Below are positions 14,231 to 22,695 of a DNA stretch of 26,772 nucleotides, piece after piece. The notes below the pieces were generated by a model. The model made no database searches. It saw only the letters and a program-made list of their open reading frames with translations, and was not told the DNA's origin. The first letter of the stretch is position 1, and every line of letters starts with the position of its first letter. This stretch comes from Rikenellaceae bacterium (GTDB lineage: Bacteria; Bacteroidota; Bacteroidia; Bacteroidales; UBA932), in the NCBI GenBank assembly GCA_900771005.1, contig CAAGMI010000109.1, positions 1-26,772 of the forward strand, read 5' to 3'. The position numbers and the translations under genes were made by a program.

Positions 14231-15433
14231 ATGAACATAATTAATCTGCCACATATTCTCAGGCATATTATTCTGTTTTTTATAGCATTCATTTCAACAA
14301 TGATGGTCTATAAGCCTATCCTGAGAGTTGCGCTTAAAGGAAATATCCTGGATAATCCGGATCTCCGCAAACTTCAGAAGCATCCGGTTCCTGTGTTTGG
14401 AGGTGTAGCTGTTTTTTTTGGAATAATAGTGGGATTGTGCTTTTATAAAACGATGATTGAGCACACGATGCTATTCCCTACAATTGTAGTGATGACTGTT
14501 ATGCTTTATCTTGGATGTTTGGATGACGCATTGTCAGTAAAACCGACGACAAGACTTGTCCTTGAGATCATTGCGGCACTGACATTGATGTATGGAATGA
14601 AATGCCACATATGCAATTTTCAGGGGATGTGGGGCATTGATCTTCTTCCCGCCCCTGTCGGGATCTTCCTTTCGACAGTCACATTCTGCGGCATAGTAAA
14701 TGCTATCAACATGATAGACGGCGTAGATGGCCTGTGTTCTGCATTCTGCATATTGATATTAGGCTGTTTCGGAATCTATTTTTTCATTATCCATAATTTC
14801 ACTCTTTCCGCACTTTCCGCAATAGGGATAGGAGCCCTGCTGCCATTTTTCCTGCATAATGTATTCGGTTACACCACCAAAATGTTCATTGGGGATGGAG
14901 GTACACTTATGCTGGGGGCAGTTATATCAGCAATGGTTTTTGTAATACTTTCAGCCGGAGAACCGCAAGGAGAAATGGACCTTGGAGCGAATTTCAGCAG
15001 AATAGCCTTTTCATTGGCAGTATTGTCTATGCCAATAGTTGATACGTTACGTGTTATGTTTTGCAGAATAGCTCACCATAGGTCTCCCTTTTCTCCGGAC
15101 AAGAACCATCTGCACCATCTTTTCGTGGCGGCAGGTTTTTCATACATATCCATTGACATAATAGAAATCACGTTAGATGTAATTGTCATCTGCTCATTTC
15201 TTCTTGCTTGGAGGCTTGGCGGATCGTTGGAACTTCAGTTGTACGTGGTGATAGGAGTTGCAGCATTGCTCAATATTCTTCCGGCATCCTTGCTTGCAAA
15301 ATCAGCGAAAAAGGATGACGGAGTCTACAAAAAAGTGAAGTTGGTCAGCGCCCATTCGCACGTTGAGCGCAAGGGATCGTGGCTGAGAATTCAGAAACTG
15401 GTAGATAACAAATTTGAAATCCCTCAAAAGTGA
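14231..15433 (+). CDS. Undecaprenyl-phosphate N-acetylhexosamine-1-phosphate transferase (WecA/MraY family)
   Basis: This polytopic membrane enzyme starts the repeat unit by moving a sugar phosphate, probably GlcNAc-1-P, from a UDP-sugar to undecaprenyl phosphate. The 400 residues form about ten to eleven membrane helices. Signature motifs are PVPVFGGVA (52-60), LGCLDD (94-99, the Mg-binding Asp pair), NAINMIDGVDGL (157-168), MFIGDGGTLMLG and the sugar-recognition loop DKNHLHHL, close to the WecA HIHH motif. It follows upxY by 13 bases, and its stop overlaps the next start (ATGA at 15430-15433). Exact sugar specificity cannot be read from sequence. Confidence 0.93.
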   Translation: MNIINLPHILRHIILFFIAFISTMMVYKPILRVALKGNILDNPDLRKLQKHPVPVFGGVAVFFGIIVGLCFYKTMIEHTMLFPTIVVMTVMLYLGCLDDALSVKPTTRLVLEIIAALTLMYGMKCHICNFQGMWGIDLLPAPVGIFLSTVTFCGIVNAINMIDGVDGLCSAFCILILGCFGIYFFIIHNFTLSALSAIGIGALLPFFLHNVFGYTTKMFIGDGGTLMLGAVISAMVFVILSAGEPQGEMDLGANFSRIAFSLAVLSMPIVDTLRVMFCRIAHHRSPFSPDKNHLHHLFVAAGFSYISIDIIEITLDVIVICSFLLAWRLGGSLELQLYVVIGVAALLNILPASLLAKSAKKDDGVYKKVKLVSAHSHVERKGSWLRIQKLVDNKFEIPQK

Positions 15434-16662
15434 TGATTAACGTTATAGGACTCGGCTATATAGGCCTTCCAACTGCCCTTATGATGGCAAGTCACGGAGT
15501 AGAAGTAATCGGAACAGACTACAACAAAGAGCTTGTAGCCACTCTCAACGCAGGTAAGACCACCTTCAAGGAAGACGGTCTGGATGAACTCTTTGCCGAT
15601 GCTGTAAAGGCAGGCATTAAGTTTACCACCGAATACCAGAAAACGGATATGTACATCGTCTCCGTTCCCACCCCTTACGACAAGTTCTCTAAGAAAGTCG
15701 ATGCCTGCTATGTAGTGGCAGCCGTCAAGGAAGTGATGAGAGTCTGCCCCAAGGGAGCGACTGTAGTAATCGAATCCACCGTCAGCCCCGGAACCATCGA
15801 CAAGTTCGTCCGTCCTGTAATCGAAGCTAACGGCTTCAAGACCGGTGAGGATATCAACCTCGTCCACGCCCCCGAGCGCATCATCCCGGGCAATATGGTC
15901 TATGAGCTCCTTCACAACAACCGCACCATCGGAGCCGACAGCAAGGAGATTGGCGAGAAAGTCAAGAAGTACTACGCCTCCTTCTGCCTGGGCGAGATAG
16001 TCGTAACCGACATCCGCACAGCCGAGATGACCAAGGTCGTTGAGAACACCTTCCGTGCCGTGAACATCGCCTTCGCTAATGAGCTTGCACGCATCTGCCG
16101 TCACGACAATATGGACGTGTATGAGATTATCAAAATCTGCAACATGCACCCTCGCGTGAATATACTTCAGCCAGGTCCCGGAGTTGGTGGCCACTGTATC
16201 AGCGTTGACCCTTGGTTCCTAGTGGGCGACTACCCTTCACTTGCCAAGGTCATTGACGAGAGTATGCGCACCAACGACAGCCAGCCTCAGTTCGTGCTCA
16301 ACCGCATCTACGAGATTATGGAAGAGAACGGCATTACCGACAACCGCAGAGTTGGTCTTTATGGCATCACCTATAAGGAGAATGTGGATGACGTTCGTGA
16401 GAGTCCTACCCTCCAGATGCTTGAGTGCCAGGAAAGGCATCTGGCGAGACCTTTGAAGAGTTTCGATCCTTTCTTTACCGACAAGGAGATTGTGAAGAAT
16501 CAGGTGCTGGATTTTGATGAGTTCCTGGATGGAGTTGATATGGTGGTTGTGATGGTGAAGCATGATCATATCAAGGCTAATATGGCTAAACTCAAAGGCA
16601 AGGTTGTCCTCGACTGTTTTAATATCTGTCCGAAAGAGTTGGAGAAGGTGTATCATATATAA
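15430..16662 (+). CDS. wecC: UDP-N-acetyl-D-mannosamine dehydrogenase (WecC type)
   Basis: It oxidises C6 of a UDP-sugar twice with NAD, most likely UDP-ManNAc to UDP-ManNAcA. The 410-residue product has the Rossmann motif VIGLGYIGLP (5-14), the VPTP segment (79-82), ESTVSPGT (115-122) and the catalytic Cys256 in GPGVGGHCISVDPWFL, a stretch closely like WecC. The C-terminal UDP-binding domain begins near 315 with YGITYKENVDDVRESPT. A related UDP-sugar dehydrogenase (UDP-GlcNAc or UDP-GalNAc) is the main alternative. No WecB-type epimerase is present in the window. Its C-rich third positions resemble mdh and gdhA more than the AT-rich genes that follow. Confidence 0.92.
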   Translation: MMINVIGLGYIGLPTALMMASHGVEVIGTDYNKELVATLNAGKTTFKEDGLDELFADAVKAGIKFTTEYQKTDMYIVSVPTPYDKFSKKVDACYVVAAVKEVMRVCPKGATVVIESTVSPGTIDKFVRPVIEANGFKTGEDINLVHAPERIIPGNMVYELLHNNRTIGADSKEIGEKVKKYYASFCLGEIVVTDIRTAEMTKVVENTFRAVNIAFANELARICRHDNMDVYEIIKICNMHPRVNILQPGPGVGGHCISVDPWFLVGDYPSLAKVIDESMRTNDSQPQFVLNRIYEIMEENGITDNRRVGLYGITYKENVDDVRESPTLQMLECQERHLARPLKSFDPFFTDKEIVKNQVLDFDEFLDGVDMVVVMVKHDHIKANMAKLKGKVVLDCFNICPKELEKVYHI

Positions 16663-16682
16663 TTTTAAGAAGTCGAGAAGTT

Positions 16683-17801
16683 ATGCGTGTTGTTCATTAT
16701 ATGGGAATGTCCTCAACAAAATATGGAGGACTGGAAAAATTCATAGTGGCACTAACAAAGGAAGGTGCCAAGCAAGATATTCAGTTCTGTTTTGTTTATT
16801 ATGATGAACCCCAATCCATAGATTTTGTACACGACTTACAAAATGGGGGGGGGGAAATAAAGTGTTTGGGGACAAAGCAAAAGTTTTTGTGTGCGAGAAA
16901 TTTCTTGTCTTTTTTAAGGAAATATAAACCTGATGCTGTTCATTTCCATTTTGGAGAAGAATCGAATGTGTTAGCAGCTATTATTAGATTATGCCCGCAA
17001 TTCAGACATGTTGTACTGCTACGTACTCTACATTGTTGTGTATATGGGCATGGCCGACATATTTATTCGTATTCCGATTTTGGGCCAAGGACCAAGGCAT
17101 TCCATCTTTTTGGAAAGGTCAGCAAGATTTACGACAAAACGATTTGTGTGTCTGATTTCGTGAGAAAACAATGGTTTTCCATCTTCCCTGAATCAAAAAA
17201 TGTCGTAACTATATATCTTGGTTGTAATGCGCCTGAATATTCAACATCAGAGGAGATAAAGGCGTTAAAAGAGGAATTGAATATCGGGTCTGAAAAAGTA
17301 TTGTGTTCAATTTTGTTTTCATCTCCAATCAAGGGTCCTGATTTATTAATCAAAGCTCTTCCTTATATTCATAATGACTTCAAATTGATTTTAATCGGAC
17401 TTGATGACTCCGCATATACAAATGAATTAATTTCGCTCTCAAGAGAGTTGGGTGTATATGATAGAATCATCTGGGTAGGCATTTCCAATAATGTTTTCAA
17501 GTATTTGGAAATATCTGATTTATATATCCAACCATCACGGACAGAGGGCTTATCTCTTGCCGCGATGGAGGCAGCATCGTATTCAAAGCCAATAATCGGG
17601 TCAGATACTGGTGGATTACCTGAAATTGCCTCTTGTACATATCCCGCAGAAGACTATTATGCGTTTGCGCAGTTGGTAAATAAGATGCTGTCTGATAGGA
17701 ATCTCTACGAAGCGACTTGTGCGGAATCTTTTAAAAAATGGAACAGGATATTCAATCTTGAAATAGCCGTTGGAAATTATATGAGAGTCTATACTGATTG
17801 A
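16683..17801 (+). CDS. GT4-family glycosyltransferase with internal G10 tract
   Basis: This 372-residue retaining glycosyltransferase has a GT-B fold. The N-terminal lobe carries KYGGLEKFI near residue 13. The C-terminal lobe has the nucleotide-sugar motif TEGLSLAAMEA (E-x7-E) followed by SDTGGLPEI. It should add one sugar to the lipid-linked repeat unit at the inner face of the membrane. Donor and acceptor are unknown. Ten consecutive G bases (16845-16854) encode Gly55-57 and the start of Glu58. In the form seen here the frame is open, so the gene is ON. AT-rich composition suggests horizontal origin. Confidence 0.92.
   Translation: MRVVHYMGMSSTKYGGLEKFIVALTKEGAKQDIQFCFVYYDEPQSIDFVHDLQNGGGEIKCLGTKQKFLCARNFLSFLRKYKPDAVHFHFGEESNVLAAIIRLCPQFRHVVLLRTLHCCVYGHGRHIYSYSDFGPRTKAFHLFGKVSKIYDKTICVSDFVRKQWFSIFPESKNVVTIYLGCNAPEYSTSEEIKALKEELNIGSEKVLCSILFSSPIKGPDLLIKALPYIHNDFKLILIGLDDSAYTNELISLSRELGVYDRIIWVGISNNVFKYLEISDLYIQPSRTEGLSLAAMEAASYSKPIIGSDTGGLPEIASCTYPAEDYYAFAQLVNKMLSDRNLYEATCAESFKKWNRIFNLEIAVGNYMRVYTD
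16845..16854 (+). repeat. G10 homopolymer in a glycosyltransferase gene
   Basis: Ten G bases follow AAT at codon 54. Losing one G gives GGG GGG GGG AAA TAA, an immediate stop. Gaining one shifts the frame to a stop about 28 codons later. This is the layout of a slipped-strand contingency locus. It is the longest G run in the window; the core-gene half has none longer than six. Confidence 0.9.
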
Positions 17802-17814
17802 CTACTGATAAAGG

Positions 17815-19353
17815 ATGTCCGATAGCTTAACAAATAATTCACGAATAGCAAGGAATACCGTCTTCCTTTATGTCAGGATGTTTTTTGTCTTGATAGTATC
17901 GCTATATACTTCAAGAGTCGTCCTGAACACATTGGGAGTGTCCGATTTTGGAGTATATACGGTGGTTGGCGGTTTTGTGTCATTGTTCGGATTCCTTAAT
18001 GCCACTCTATCCTCAAGTATGTCGCGCTTTTACAACTACGAGGGGGGACAAAGAGGAGAAGATGGTGTCAGTGAAGTTTATACTTCAGGTTTTTGGATAC
18101 ATATCCTGCTGACGGTTGTAATACTTCTACTCCTTGAGACTTTCGGCTTATGGTACGTAAACAATGTCCTTGTGGTGCCACCAGACAGACTCCAGGCTAC
18201 GAATGTCATTTATCAGTGTTCCATTTTTTCTATGGCTCTTGTGATATTGGAAATACCATATACGTCGGCAATAATGTCATACGAGCGGATGGACTTTTAT
18301 GCCGTGGTCTCTATCATAGATGTCGTATTGAAGCTGCTGATTGTTTTGGCTTTGCCGTTCATCGGTCAGGACAAATTGATTGTCTATGCATTTTTGATTC
18401 TTGGAATTACTTTGTTTGACTTCATTTTGTATTTCATCTATGCAAAAAAGAAGTTTGCAGCAATAAGGCTCAATAATAAAGTCAACCGGTCTTTATTCAA
18501 ATCGTTCCTGTCTTTTTCCGGATGGAATCTGTTGGGAACGTTTGCCTTCATGCTTAAAGGGCAGGGTGTAAACCTTTTGCTGAATTCTTTCTTCGGACCT
18601 GTCGTCAATGCGGCACGAGGTATAGCATATCAGGTCAATTCGGCTGTTTATGGCTTTTCTTCGAATATCAATATGGCATTCAGGCCGCAGATAGTGGATT
18701 CTTATTCAAAGCATGACAATGAGCGCGTCATGAAAATGTTCTTCTCGGAATCGAGAATCTGCTTTTGTCTGATTCTGGTTCTGATAGTCCCTGTGACAAT
18801 TGAGATTGACTACCTACTCCATTTATGGTTGGGAGACGTGGTCCCGGAGTATGCAAATATTTTTGCCACTCTTGTTCTGATAGACATGCTTATCTGTACC
18901 CTGAACACCCCTGTCACCCAAGTGACCTTCTCTTCAGGAAAAATCAAAACTTATCAGATTGTAAGTTCCAGCATAAATTTACTGTTGCTTCCAGTATGTT
19001 GGCTGTTCCTTAAGATTGGCTATGAGGCCACTTCTGTTTTTGTCATTACGATTGTCGTTTCGGTAATCAATCAAGTCGGTTGTCTTATCTGTATGAATAA
19101 GGTGTTCTCTATCAATATTCGCACATATTTGAAGGCCGTATTTCTCCCTTTGGTTTCTATTTCAATACTGCTGCCAATAATTCCAGTATTGGTTAAATAT
19201 AATATGACTTCCTCCTTTTTTCGTCTGGTAATGGTCTTCATCACGGATTTCATATTTGCTGTGATATTGATTTGGGGCATAGTCTTGAACACGAGTGAAA
19301 AATTCTTGGTAAAAGATTTTTTCTGTCATAAATTATTGAAACGTCATGCCTAA
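17815..19353 (+). CDS. wzx: Wzx-type polysaccharide flippase (MATE/MOP superfamily)
   Basis: The 512-residue, very hydrophobic protein has roughly twelve to fourteen membrane helices. The N-terminus shows NNSRIARNTVFLYVRMFFVL and SLYTSRVVLNTLGVSDFGVY, with WNLLGTFAFMLKGQGVNLLL and AARGIAYQVNSAV in the middle, all typical of Bacteroidota O-unit flippases. It moves the finished undecaprenyl-linked repeat unit to the outer face of the inner membrane for polymerisation by the Wzy-type protein encoded two genes later. AAGG just before the ATG is a weak ribosome-binding site. The stop overlaps the next gene by 8 bp. Confidence 0.92.
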   Translation: MSDSLTNNSRIARNTVFLYVRMFFVLIVSLYTSRVVLNTLGVSDFGVYTVVGGFVSLFGFLNATLSSSMSRFYNYEGGQRGEDGVSEVYTSGFWIHILLTVVILLLLETFGLWYVNNVLVVPPDRLQATNVIYQCSIFSMALVILEIPYTSAIMSYERMDFYAVVSIIDVVLKLLIVLALPFIGQDKLIVYAFLILGITLFDFILYFIYAKKKFAAIRLNNKVNRSLFKSFLSFSGWNLLGTFAFMLKGQGVNLLLNSFFGPVVNAARGIAYQVNSAVYGFSSNINMAFRPQIVDSYSKHDNERVMKMFFSESRICFCLILVLIVPVTIEIDYLLHLWLGDVVPEYANIFATLVLIDMLICTLNTPVTQVTFSSGKIKTYQIVSSSINLLLLPVCWLFLKIGYEATSVFVITIVVSVINQVGCLICMNKVFSINIRTYLKAVFLPLVSISILLPIIPVLVKYNMTSSFFRLVMVFITDFIFAVILIWGIVLNTSEKFLVKDFFCHKLLKRHA

Positions 19354-20311
19354 AGTATCGGTAATAATACCAGTTTACGGTGTTGAGAAATGCATCGAAA
19401 GATGTGCTCGCTCCCTTTTTGAACAGACATTGGATGACATTGAGTACATCTTTGTGGATGATTGTACTCCAGATAAGTCTATCGAGATATTAGAATCAAT
19501 AATCGAAGAATATCAACTCCGCTTCGTGGAGGAGAAAAAGGTCGTGAGAATTGTGAGGATGCCGACGAACAGCGGGCAGGTCGCTGTTCGTCGGCATGGG
19601 ATACAATTAGCCACAGGAGAATACATAGCTCATTGCGACAGCGATGATTGGGTTGATGTTGACGCATATCGTTTATTATATGAGAATGCGATAAGTCACA
19701 ATGCCGATATAGTCGCATGTGATTATTATATCACAAATGGGCACACCACAAAAGCTAAATCAAATCATTACAAGTGTAACCCAGAAGAATTTCTAAAAGA
19801 CCTGATTGCAATAAGAAACACCTGGTCTTTATGGAACAAATTGGTTCGGAGAAACATATACACGGATAATCCAATTACATATCCGTTAGATAATATGGGT
19901 GAGGATATGGCCTTGGTTTTTCAACTTGCATATTATTCGAAAAAAATCTCAGTCATAGAGCGTCCTCTTTATTTCTACTTCCAGAATACAGAATCCATTA
20001 CACATATAATTGACAAGAATTTTGCTTATAAGAGATTCCGTCAAGCTATCAACAATACCAATCTTGTATTGGGCTTTTTTAAAGAATGCGGATTACTGAC
20101 CAAATATAAAAAAGAACTTGTTTGTTATAAACAGTTTGAACGCAACCAGTGTATAATGCTTATTGATGACCCAAAAATCAGAAGAGAATGGCTGTCTGTT
20201 TTCCCGGAGTTGAATATTGAAGTGCTGTTCTCCCCGTATTTTACTTTCAAGTACAAAATCAAGTATATTTTGGCTGCTCTCGGTCTGAGGACAAAAAATG
20301 TATCATTGTGA
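19346..20311 (+). CDS. GT2-family glycosyltransferase
   Basis: The 321-residue product has a GT-A fold: the start VSVIIPVYGVEKCIERCARS, the nucleotide-binding FVDDCTPDKS, the substrate-loop phrase NSGQVAVRRHGIQLATGEYI, and the metal-binding DxD as CDSDDW (near residue 97). It should add one sugar to the repeat unit from a nucleotide donor by an inverting mechanism; the sugar is unknown. It overlaps the flippase gene by 8 bp. An exact 16-bp GC-rich inverted repeat (19559-19597) lies inside the coding sequence over the NSGQVAVRRHG region, in an otherwise AT-rich gene. Confidence 0.93.
   Translation: MPKVSVIIPVYGVEKCIERCARSLFEQTLDDIEYIFVDDCTPDKSIEILESIIEEYQLRFVEEKKVVRIVRMPTNSGQVAVRRHGIQLATGEYIAHCDSDDWVDVDAYRLLYENAISHNADIVACDYYITNGHTTKAKSNHYKCNPEEFLKDLIAIRNTWSLWNKLVRRNIYTDNPITYPLDNMGEDMALVFQLAYYSKKISVIERPLYFYFQNTESITHIIDKNFAYKRFRQAINNTNLVLGFFKECGLLTKYKKELVCYKQFERNQCIMLIDDPKIRREWLSVFPELNIEVLFSPYFTFKYKIKYILAALGLRTKNVSL
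19559..19597 (+). repeat. Perfect 16-bp palindromic hairpin inside the GT2 gene
   Basis: ATGCCGACGAACAGCG (19559-19574) is the exact reverse complement of CGCTGTTCGTCGGCAT (19582-19597), with a 7-base loop. Ten of the 16 pairs are G-C, in an AT-rich gene. No T run follows, so it is not a standard terminator. Confidence 0.9.
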
Positions 20312-20326
20312 ATCGCTGATATCTTA

Positions 20327-21553
20327 ATGAACTTACGCAATAATCTTTCTCCATTTGATTTCTTTGGCTTGCTTACAGTGATAATTACTGTGATTTACAG
20401 GCCACTGTCTGTTTGGCTTTTTCATTTTGATGGGGCAGAACGCGTTCCAACGTTCTGCTGTCTTGCCTCATTTGTTCTGCTCCTCCCGAAAATCAGGCAT
20501 TATCTGTTCAGCAAACCGTTTGTATTCTATTTGTTATTAGCTGTTTTCCAGTATGTAAATGGATTGGCAAAGGGCTCATACCTGAACTATGATCAAGACG
20601 GCATCTATCTTTTGACCATACAAATCTTTTTGCCTTTTATTACGTCGATTCTTGTATGTAATGCCGCGAAACAAAATTTTGATTACACATTAAAGGTCTG
20701 TACTGCAGGATTATTCGTTTATTCACTTATTTCCTTTGTGCTTGGAGGGCTTCTTTCCTCTCTTGACAGATATTCATATGAGATCAATGCCAATGAGATT
20801 GCATTTTACTGTGCCCTTTCCGTAGGACTGTTTCTATTATGCCATATTCGAAAGATTATACCGCGATATTATCTGTTTTTCGCACTGATTCCTTTGAGCA
20901 GTGTTATTATCACCGCCTCAAGAATGGGAATAGGGATGATTGCAATAATGTTTGCCGGGTTCTGGTACATCATTACATTCAAAAAACGCATTTCATTAAC
21001 AAGACTTCTTTCAAGTACCGCATTATTGATTGTCTTTATTGTCGGATTTCTTCTCTTGATGAAGTATGCAGAGATTGGCGAAAGAATCTCTACGACTACA
21101 GAGCAATTGGAAGATGATCGTCTGACAGGAACTGTTCTTGATTATTTTGGAGACAGGGGGCCGCAGTACTTTATCAGCTGGCCATATTTCTTGAAGCATC
21201 CTCTTACCGGCATCGGCATTGGAAACTGGATTAATTATAATCCTTTTGGACTGGTATGTCATTCAGAGTATATGGTTCAGTATCTGGAAGGCGGTCTGAT
21301 ATCTTTTGTCCTGTACTGTCTGTTTTGGGCTTTTATGTTGAAACGCCGCCATCCGAAAAGAACAATTCCACAAGATATCCGTTTGGAGCAGGCACGCATC
21401 TTTCTGGTATTCGTTTTAATATCAATCCTCTTTGCCAATTTCGTTCTATGGTCGTATGACATGTATTGCGTCTTCATTGTTTATGGCATGGCGATAGGAC
21501 TTGGCCAAACAGGACAGAAATATTACATCTATAAACTTGTTCCTAAAAAATGA
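20327..21553 (+). CDS. wzy: Wzy-type polysaccharide polymerase (O-antigen ligase/polymerase family)
   Basis: The 408-residue protein has about ten to twelve membrane helices and a large external loop in the C-terminal half. TASRMGIGMIAIM (near 205) and, after the loop, KHPLTGIGIGNWINYNPFG followed by CHSEYMVQYLEGGLISFVLY fit the Wzy/WaaL pattern (PxxGxGxG, then a His before a membrane helix). Between the flippase and transferase genes it most likely joins repeat units at the outer face of the inner membrane. Ligase (WaaL) activity is the alternative. Its end overlaps the next start by ATGA. Confidence 0.87.
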   Translation: MNLRNNLSPFDFFGLLTVIITVIYRPLSVWLFHFDGAERVPTFCCLASFVLLLPKIRHYLFSKPFVFYLLLAVFQYVNGLAKGSYLNYDQDGIYLLTIQIFLPFITSILVCNAAKQNFDYTLKVCTAGLFVYSLISFVLGGLLSSLDRYSYEINANEIAFYCALSVGLFLLCHIRKIIPRYYLFFALIPLSSVIITASRMGIGMIAIMFAGFWYIITFKKRISLTRLLSSTALLIVFIVGFLLLMKYAEIGERISTTTEQLEDDRLTGTVLDYFGDRGPQYFISWPYFLKHPLTGIGIGNWINYNPFGLVCHSEYMVQYLEGGLISFVLYCLFWAFMLKRRHPKRTIPQDIRLEQARIFLVFVLISILFANFVLWSYDMYCVFIVYGMAIGLGQTGQKYYIYKLVPKK

Positions 21554-22656
21554 CAAAAGTTGTAAAGCATAGAATACTCTTTGTCCTTGGCAGCGGAATA
21601 TATCCTTATCGTATTGGCGGGATGGAAATTTTCAATTACTATCTCATTGAAAGCCTTTCTGATAAATTTCAAATATCATATTTCGGTAACAGACCGATAA
21701 ATGATGAACGGACAAAGTTGGTGAAATCATATGGGCTGAAGCCCAGAAAAATACTCCTTCCGCTTCAACTGTTTCTATATTGCTTGTTTCATAGGGATGA
21801 TATAATCGTATTCAGCTATTCTTCAGCACCTTGGATAGAATGGTATCTCTATTCTATCATCGTTCGTATTTTGCATCTGGATTCAATTGCTGTCATTCAC
21901 TATGGAAATACTACCCCACAGAATCACAAACGGCAACACAAATCATTCTTCTCGGTTCAGAAAAAGGTTATCGCCGTATCGGAGGACATCAAGCGCAATT
22001 ATGACAAGGAGTACCAATTGGATTGCAAAGTCATTTATCCTCTTGTTCCGTTCAAGGAGACGTCCGTTTCCAAAGAGAATCTTCGCAAAAAATACAATGT
22101 CCCCGCTGACGCAAATGTAATTTGTATGGTGGGGTCCTTGAAGAAGATGAAAAACCCGGACACGTTGTTGAAAGCGGTAGCAGGCTTCTCCAAGGAGCAA
22201 CTTGAGAGATATAGACCGTTCATAGTATTTGCGGGGGACGGGAATATGAGAGAAGAACTTGCCGCTATCGCCAAAGAGAACAATATTGAAGATCGTGTGC
22301 GATTTTTTGGCACTATACCCAAGGAGACGGTTAATGAAGTCTTCGCATTATCTGATATTTATCTCATTGCTTCTGATTTTGAAGGCACGTCCGTATCCCT
22401 GCTTGAAGCAATGTTCAACAAAATGCCGATTATCATTTCCAGAGCGCCCGGCCTGGTAGATATGATAGCCGATGGAATTGACGGACTCTCTTATGAAACG
22501 GTAAACTGTAGCGACTTGAAAAAATGCATATTGCGATATCTTGATGACGACTCTCTCAGAAGACGGCTTTCCGATTCAGCATATGAAAAATATCGTATAA
22601 AATATTCTTATGACGATATGGTGTCAACATATTCAGCGTTGTTTCTCAATCTTTAA
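21550..22656 (+). CDS. GT4-family glycosyltransferase
   Basis: The 368-residue GT-B enzyme has the N-terminal glycine-rich loop YPYRIGGMEIF (residues 19-29), IAVSEDIKRNY in the linker region, VGSLKKMKNPDTLLKA at the start of the donor lobe, and the E-x7-E motif FEGTSVSLLEAM. It should transfer one sugar with retention onto the lipid-linked repeat unit. Start and stop are tightly packed: a 4-bp overlap with the polymerase gene and 39 bases before the next start. Donor sugar unknown. Confidence 0.93.
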   Translation: MTKVVKHRILFVLGSGIYPYRIGGMEIFNYYLIESLSDKFQISYFGNRPINDERTKLVKSYGLKPRKILLPLQLFLYCLFHRDDIIVFSYSSAPWIEWYLYSIIVRILHLDSIAVIHYGNTTPQNHKRQHKSFFSVQKKVIAVSEDIKRNYDKEYQLDCKVIYPLVPFKETSVSKENLRKKYNVPADANVICMVGSLKKMKNPDTLLKAVAGFSKEQLERYRPFIVFAGDGNMREELAAIAKENNIEDRVRFFGTIPKETVNEVFALSDIYLIASDFEGTSVSLLEAMFNKMPIIISRAPGLVDMIADGIDGLSYETVNCSDLKKCILRYLDDDSLRRRLSDSAYEKYRIKYSYDDMVSTYSALFLNL

Positions 22657-22695
22657 GATAATAAAACGTCTGTCACAAGTATTACGCCCTGAATT

